From positions 124,001-188,000 of the forward strand of contig MEFD01000015.1 in NCBI GenBank assembly GCA_001724995.1: a stretch of 64,000 nt of DNA. Reading direction: 5' to 3'. The translations under genes and the position numbers were made by a program. The notes beneath the pieces were generated by a model, which was not told where the DNA came from, did not search any database, and was given only the letters and a program-made list of their open reading frames with translations. Source of the DNA: Rubrivivax sp. SCN 71-131. Lineage in GTDB: Bacteria; Pseudomonadota; Gammaproteobacteria; Burkholderiales; Burkholderiaceae_C. Each line of letters starts with the position of its first letter. The stretch's first letter is position 1. Shown here piece after piece: positions 59,969 to 64,000 of this stretch.

Positions 59969-61318
59969 TCACGGCGCGGCGGCGAACTCCACCGTCACGC
60001 ACAGGCCGCCCAGGCGCTCGGAGTCGCCGAGCTCCAGGCTCGCGCCATGCGCCTGCGCGATCGCCTTCACGATCGCCAGGCCCAGGCCACTGCCGCCGGG
60101 AGCGGCCCCCGGGACGCGGTAGAAGCGGTCGAGCACGCGCGCGCGCTCCGGCGGTGCGATGCCCGGTCCGCTGTCCTGCACCGTCAGGCGCACGCGCGGC
60201 CGCACCCCGGGGGCCGCGGCGAGCGCGCGCAGCTCGACGTCGACGGTGCCGCCCTCGGGCGTGTACCTGATGGCGTTGTCGAGCAGGTTGCGCAGGAGGA
60301 TGCGCAGCGCCGGCTCATCGCCCCGCACCTGCAGCTCGTCGACCTGCGCGAGGCCCAGGTCGACCTGTCGCGCCTGCGCGGCGGGCGCGGCGTCGGCGAC
60401 GGCCGCGCGCACGACGCCCGCCAGCGCCAGCGGCTCGGCGGTCGTCGCGGCGGAAGGTCCGGCCTGCTGCCGCGCCAGCACGAGGAGTTGCTCGACCAGG
60501 CGCGAGGCGCGCTCGATGCCCGCGGCCAGCCTCGTCACCGCCAGCGCGCGCGCGGCCTCGTCGGGCGCGCGCTGCAGCCCCTGCACCTGCAGCTTGAGTG
60601 CCGCCAGCGGCGAGCGCAGCTCGTGCGCGGCGTCGGCGACGAAGCTCTTCTGCGCCTCCAGCGCGCGGCCGACGCGCGCAAGCAGCAGATTCAGCTCGTG
60701 CACCAGCGGGCGCACCTCGTCGGGCAGGCCGCCCTCGGCGACTTCGCCGAGATCCTCGGCCTCGCGCGCCGCGACCTGCCGGCGCGCGCGCTCGACGGGG
60801 GCCAGCGCGCTGCTCACCACCCACCACACGAGCAGCATCAGCAGCGGCGCCAGCAGCGCCACGGGAAGCAGCGTGCGCAAGGCCATCGCGCCGGCCATGC
60901 GTCGGCGCGCCGCCATGTCCTGCGCGACCTCGATCACCAGCGGCCCGGCCTGCATGGCGAAGACGCGGTAGCCCCGCCCCGACTGCTGCAACTCGGAGAA
61001 GCCGAGCTGCGCGCGCTGCGGCAGCTCGACGCCTTCGGTGCGGAAGATGCGCAGGCCGCTCGTCGTCCACACCTGCACGAGGAAGTCGAAGCCCTCGCTC
61101 TCGCCGAGCTCGTCGGCCACGCCCGGCAGCAGCGACAGCGGGAACCGCGCGCGCAGCGAAAGCGCCATCTGCTGCATGTGGTAGTCGAAGATGGCGTCGG
61201 CCTCGGCGCGCGCACCGCGGTAGGCGAAGAAGGCCTGCGCCAGCGCCACCAGCAGCACCGCGGCGAGCAGGAAGCGCAGCAGCCGCGCGCGCAGCGAGAA
61301 GGCGCCCGGGGGACTCAT
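59969..61318 (-). CDS. Two-component sensor histidine kinase (QseC/TctE type)
   Basis: A 449-residue membrane kinase partner of the adjacent regulator. It has a transmembrane helix (about 14-34), a periplasmic sensor of some 110 residues, a second membrane helix (about 148-170), a HAMP region, an H-box with phospho-acceptor His232 (FVADAAHELRSPLAALKLQ), and ATP-binding N and G boxes (LRNLLDNAIRYTPEGG, DSGPGIAPPERARV, GGSGLGLAIVKAIAQ). It lacks obvious metal ligands in the sensor. The start overlaps the regulator stop (ATGA). Confidence 0.93.
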   Translation of the reverse strand: MSPPGAFSLRARLLRFLLAAVLLVALAQAFFAYRGARAEADAIFDYHMQQMALSLRARFPLSLLPGVADELGESEGFDFLVQVWTTSGLRIFRTEGVELPQRAQLGFSELQQSGRGYRVFAMQAGPLVIEVAQDMAARRRMAGAMALRTLLPVALLAPLLMLLVWWVVSSALAPVERARRQVAAREAEDLGEVAEGGLPDEVRPLVHELNLLLARVGRALEAQKSFVADAAHELRSPLAALKLQVQGLQRAPDEAARALAVTRLAAGIERASRLVEQLLVLARQQAGPSAATTAEPLALAGVVRAAVADAAPAAQARQVDLGLAQVDELQVRGDEPALRILLRNLLDNAIRYTPEGGTVDVELRALAAAPGVRPRVRLTVQDSGPGIAPPERARVLDRFYRVPGAAPGGSGLGLAIVKAIAQAHGASLELGDSERLGGLCVTVEFAAAP

Positions 61319-61983
61319 TGCGACGATCCCTTGGGTACCATGTAGCCGACGCCGCGCACGGTGCGGATGACGTCGGCGCCGAGCTTCCTGCGCAGGCCGT
61401 GCACGTAGACCTCGACGGCGTTGCTGCTGATCTCCTCCTTCCAGCCGTAGAGCTTGTCCTCGAGCTGCGCGCGCGAAAGCACCGCCCCCGGGCGCGCCAG
61501 CAGCGGCTCGAGCACGGCCCACTCGCGCGCCGAAAGCACCACCGGCTCGCCGTTCACCGTCACCTCGCGCGTGGCGGGGTCGATGGCCACGCCCAGGTGC
61601 TCGTACACCGGCTCGGCGCGACCGGCGGCGCGGCGCAGCAGCGCACGCATGCGCGCCAGCAGCTCGTCGAGGTCGTAGGGCTTGAGGACGTAGTCGTCGG
61701 CGCCGGCGTCCAGGCCGCGGATGCGCTCGGCAACGCTGTCGCGCGCGGTGGCGATCAACACCGGCGTGCGCTGCTTGCGCGCGCGCAGGCTGCGCAGCAC
61801 CTCCAGGCCATCGCGCCGCGGCAGCGCGAGGTCCAGCAGCACGAGGTCGTAGCTCTGCGTGCGCAGCGCGGTGTCGGCCATCTCGCCGTCGCGCACCCAG
61901 TCGACGGCGTAGTGCTCGGCGCGCAGCAGGTCGAGCACAGCCTCGCCGATCATCACGTCGTCCTCGACCAGCAGGATTCGCAT
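61315..61983 (-). CDS. OmpR-family response regulator (QseB/TctD type)
   Basis: A 222-residue regulator with a receiver domain (phospho-acceptor Asp51 in LVLLDLALPRRDG, Lys in VLKPYDLDELLARM) and an OmpR winged helix (LSAREWAVLEPLLARPGAVL, NAVEVYVHGLRRKLGADVI, RTVRGVGYMV). It is the first gene of the two-component operon, followed directly by the kinase. The binding box seen in front of it suggests autoregulation. Confidence 0.95.
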   Translation of the reverse strand: MRILLVEDDVMIGEAVLDLLRAEHYAVDWVRDGEMADTALRTQSYDLVLLDLALPRRDGLEVLRSLRARKQRTPVLIATARDSVAERIRGLDAGADDYVLKPYDLDELLARMRALLRRAAGRAEPVYEHLGVAIDPATREVTVNGEPVVLSAREWAVLEPLLARPGAVLSRAQLEDKLYGWKEEISSNAVEVYVHGLRRKLGADVIRTVRGVGYMVPKGSSQ

Positions 61984-62089
61984 CGCCTGGCGCTCCGGGG
62001 CTCGCGGGCGCGGGCCGGCGTGCGCAGACGCACGCACGCCCGGCGGGCCGCGCCGGGCGTGCAGTCTATGAAATGCGCGGGGCCGCGCG

Positions 62090-62106
62090 CTTAGGTCTGG
62101 CTTAAG
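62090..62106 (-). promoter_or_regulatory. Two-component box upstream of the response regulator gene
   Basis: On the minus strand, CTTAAG (complement of 62101-62106), the 5-bp CCAGA, and CCTAAG (complement of 62090-62095) repeat the same 17-bp design as the box before htrA. It is about 107 bp before the regulator start. A CATAGACT sequence about 20 bp downstream may serve as the -10. Confidence 0.65.
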
Positions 62107-62136
62107 GCCGACGCGCGCGCGCCCGGGTGCCCAGGG

Positions 62137-62877
62137 CTACCAGGACTGGAAGGGGGCGTCGATCATGCCCATGATGCGGTCGAAGTCGCCGCTGGCGCGC
62201 AGCTTGCCGATGTTCTCGGAGAGCCACTTGTCGGCGGCGCCGCCGCGCTCGCCCTTGGGCAGCACGACCTTGACGTCGAAGCGCTTGAAGAGGTCGCGCT
62301 TGACGTTGCCCAGGCCCGCGCCCTTGACGATCGGGTCCGAGGCCGTGTCGGCGAAGACGAAGGCATCGACGCGGCCGGCGTTGACCTTCTTCAGGCTGCC
62401 CTCGATGCTGCTCGAGGCGATGATGGGGAAGTCGAAGTAGTCAACGTGCGCCTGCTCGGTCTCGACCTTGAACTTGCTCGCGGTGGCCGGCGTCACGTCC
62501 TTGCCCTTGGTCGAGTACAGCGTGAAGTTGACGTGGAAGATCGTCTCCTTCGAGTAGTCGAACTTCGGCGTGCCGGTCTCCGATCCCGGGAGCTGGATGA
62601 GCGGCATGTGGAAGTCGACCTTCTTGCCCTGCACGTCGCTCATCGAGCGCTGGAACGGGACGACCTGCAGCTCGAGCTTGTCGCCCGAGACCTTCTCCAG
62701 CGCCTTCACCAGGTCGACGAGCACGCCCTTGTCGGCGCTCTCGGCATACACCGGCATCTGCGCCAGGCTGACCTTCCAGGTCTTGCCAGCCGCCTGGGCC
62801 GTGCCGAGCAGCAGGGCCGGACCCATGCCGGCGACGCACAGGGTGGCGAGCCAGCGAACCATGGTGGGTGCCTTCAT
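62137..62877 (-). CDS. Periplasmic substrate-binding protein, family 3-like
   Basis: A 246-residue secreted binding protein with signal peptide (MVRWLATLCVAGMGPALLLG, cleavage near AQAAG). The domain SADKGVLVDLVKALEKVSGD, LQVVPFQRSMSDVQGKKVDF, SIEGSLKKVNAGRVDAFVFA matches the family 3 solute-binding fold for amino-acid or organic-acid ligands. There is no adjacent ABC permease or ATPase. It is 71 bp after a chemoreceptor gene and may present its ligand to that receptor. AAGGAG lies 6 nt before the ATG. Confidence 0.85.
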   Translation of the reverse strand: MKAPTMVRWLATLCVAGMGPALLLGTAQAAGKTWKVSLAQMPVYAESADKGVLVDLVKALEKVSGDKLELQVVPFQRSMSDVQGKKVDFHMPLIQLPGSETGTPKFDYSKETIFHVNFTLYSTKGKDVTPATASKFKVETEQAHVDYFDFPIIASSSIEGSLKKVNAGRVDAFVFADTASDPIVKGAGLGNVKRDLFKRFDVKVVLPKGERGGAADKWLSENIGKLRASGDFDRIMGMIDAPFQSW

Positions 62878-62948
62878 GGAAAACTCCTTGGGAAATGCCC
62901 GCAAGCTGCCGGGCGGGTGGGGTTGAACGATGCGTGCGGCGGCCGCGC

Positions 62949-64000
62949 TCAGGCGGGATGCGCGACGTCCGAGACGGTGAAGGTGCCGACCGCGCCGACG
63001 AGGCCGGTGGTCGACTCGCGCACGCTGGAGGCGGCCGCACTCACCTCTTCGACCAGGGCGGCGTTGCGCTGCGTCGCCTCGTCGATGCTGGCGATGGCGT
63101 CGCTGACCTGGCCAATCGACTGCCGCTGCTGCTGCGAGGCGTCGGTGATGCCGGCGAGGATCTCGCTGACCTTGCGGATCGCGCCGACGATGTCCTTGAT
63201 CGTGCCGCCGGCGGCGTCGACCTGCTGCTGGCCGCTCGCCACCTTGCCCACGGTGTCGTCGATGAGCTGCTTGATCTCGCGTGCGGCCTCGCCGCTGCGC
63301 TGCGCCAGGCTGCGCACCTCGCCGGCGACGACCGCGAAGCCGCGCCCCTGCTCGCCGGCGCGCGCGGCCTCGACCGCGGCGTTGAGGGCGAGGATGTTGG
63401 TCTGGAAGGCGATGCCGTCGATGACGCCGGTGATCTCGGTGATGCGGCTGGCGCTGGTGCTCATCTCGCTCATCGTCTGCACCACGCGGTCCATCAGCTC
63501 GCCGCCGCGATCGGCAATCTGCGCGGCCTCGCGGCCGCAGCGGTCGGCAGTGTCGGCGCCCTCGGCGTTGACCTCGACGCTGCGGCGGATGTCGGCCACC
63601 GTGTGCGCGATGGCCTGCACGTGCGAGGCCGTCTGCTCGGTACGCTGCGAGAGATCGAGGTTGCCGTCGGCGATCTCGCGCGAGCCGACCGAGACCGTCT
63701 CGGCCTGGTGGCGCACCTGCTGGATCACACCCTCCAGCCGCTCGATGAAGGCGTTGAAGCCCTGCGCTATGCCGATGAACTCGACGCTGCCCGACAGCGG
63801 CAGCCGCCGCGTGAGGTCGGCCGAGCCGGCGCCGATCTGCTCGAGCGCACTGCGCACGCGCTCCAGCGGGCGCAGCACGACACGCGCGAGGCTCACCGAG
63901 AGCGCCAGCATCAAGGCCCCGGCGAGCACCAGCGCCTGCACGACCTGGCGCATCAGCTCCTGCTGCAGGGCCGCACGGATGGCGGCGTAGGAGATGTTGA
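62949..64000 (-). CDS. Methyl-accepting chemotaxis protein (5' end beyond window)
   Basis: The C-terminal part of a chemoreceptor entering from the right edge; the frame stays open to position 64000 ([20 protein letters not shown] in the codons before the first in-window Met). Visible are a transmembrane helix ([20 protein letters not shown]), HAMP ([20 protein letters not shown]) and the full signalling domain with tip [20 protein letters not shown]. The sensor domain lies outside the window. It is upstream of the binding-protein gene and likely co-transcribed with it. Confidence 0.92.
   Translation of the reverse strand, partial: NISYAAIRAALQQELMRQVVQALVLAGALMLALSVSLARVVLRPLERVRSALEQIGAGSADLTRRLPLSGSVEFIGIAQGFNAFIERLEGVIQQVRHQAETVSVGSREIADGNLDLSQRTEQTASHVQAIAHTVADIRRSVEVNAEGADTADRCGREAAQIADRGGELMDRVVQTMSEMSTSASRITEITGVIDGIAFQTNILALNAAVEAARAGEQGRGFAVVAGEVRSLAQRSGEAAREIKQLIDDTVGKVASGQQQVDAAGGTIKDIVGAIRKVSEILAGITDASQQQRQSIGQVSDAIASIDEATQRNAALVEEVSAAASSVRESTTGLVGAVGTFTVSDVAHPA

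Overview
This 64 kb window comes from a very GC-rich (roughly 70% by eye), flagellated Gram-negative bacterium, most likely a betaproteobacterium of the order Burkholderiales (Rubrivivax/Leptothrix/Azohydromonas-like). The pointers are the flhB-flhA-flhF-flhG-fliA flagellar operon, several methyl-accepting chemotaxis proteins, an N-type ATPase operon, a yfhM/pbpC pair, an Rnk protein, an NsrR/hemerythrin/DUF2249 nitrosative-stress cluster and a padBCD-type phenylacetyl-CoA oxidoreductase. No tRNA, rRNA, CRISPR array, insertion sequence or phage gene was seen. The assignment to a lineage is inference from gene content.

Layout. 1-9.5 kb (minus strand): Na+/H+ antiporter cut by the window edge, a soluble chemotaxis transducer, and the late flagellar export/regulation operon. 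9.8-11.8 kb: a chemotaxis receptor with a FliA-type promoter. 12.4-19.2 kb: a complete N-type (atpDCQRBEFAG) ATPase operon. 19.2-22.9 kb: ferredoxin-like protein, lipoprotein, ThrH and a Cache-type chemoreceptor, again with a FliA-type promoter. 22.9-32.5 kb (minus): penicillin-binding protein 1C, bacterial alpha-2-macroglobulin and leucyl aminopeptidase. 32.6-34.9 kb: Rnk and an NsrR cluster with a recognisable NsrR operator. 35-36.7 kb: a phosphoesterase and a YiiX-like peptidase.

36.7-45.1 kb: a PaaX-family regulator diverges from padB-fdhD-padC-padD, which should oxidise phenylacetyl-CoA to phenylglyoxylate. It is followed by a rearranged segment in which the padD 3' end and hicB have been duplicated around a frameshifted NYN/OST-HTH gene and an intact hicAB pair. 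45.3-57.5 kb: a FeaR-like AraC regulator, an EamA transporter, and (minus strand) one long apparent operon encoding GMC oxidoreductase, SDR, MoaF-like protein, NTF2-like protein, a phenylacetaldehyde-type aldehyde dehydrogenase and a complete branched-chain-type ABC importer. Taken with pad, this suggests uptake and oxidation of an arylalkyl alcohol or amine down to an arylacetate. 57.7-64 kb: a thioredoxin-fold protein, then (minus) a chemoreceptor, a family 3-like periplasmic binding protein, an OmpR/QseB-type two-component system and HtrA. Matching CTTAAG-N5-CTTAAG-like boxes stand in front of the two-component operon and htrA.

The points most worth a second look are the degenerate Walker A of FlhG with a preserved DQAxGLR motif, the NsrR operator, the PaaX/pad regulatory region, the padD-hicB duplication, the candidate leaderless small ORF at 32.6 kb, and the MoaF/GMC/ABC operon.
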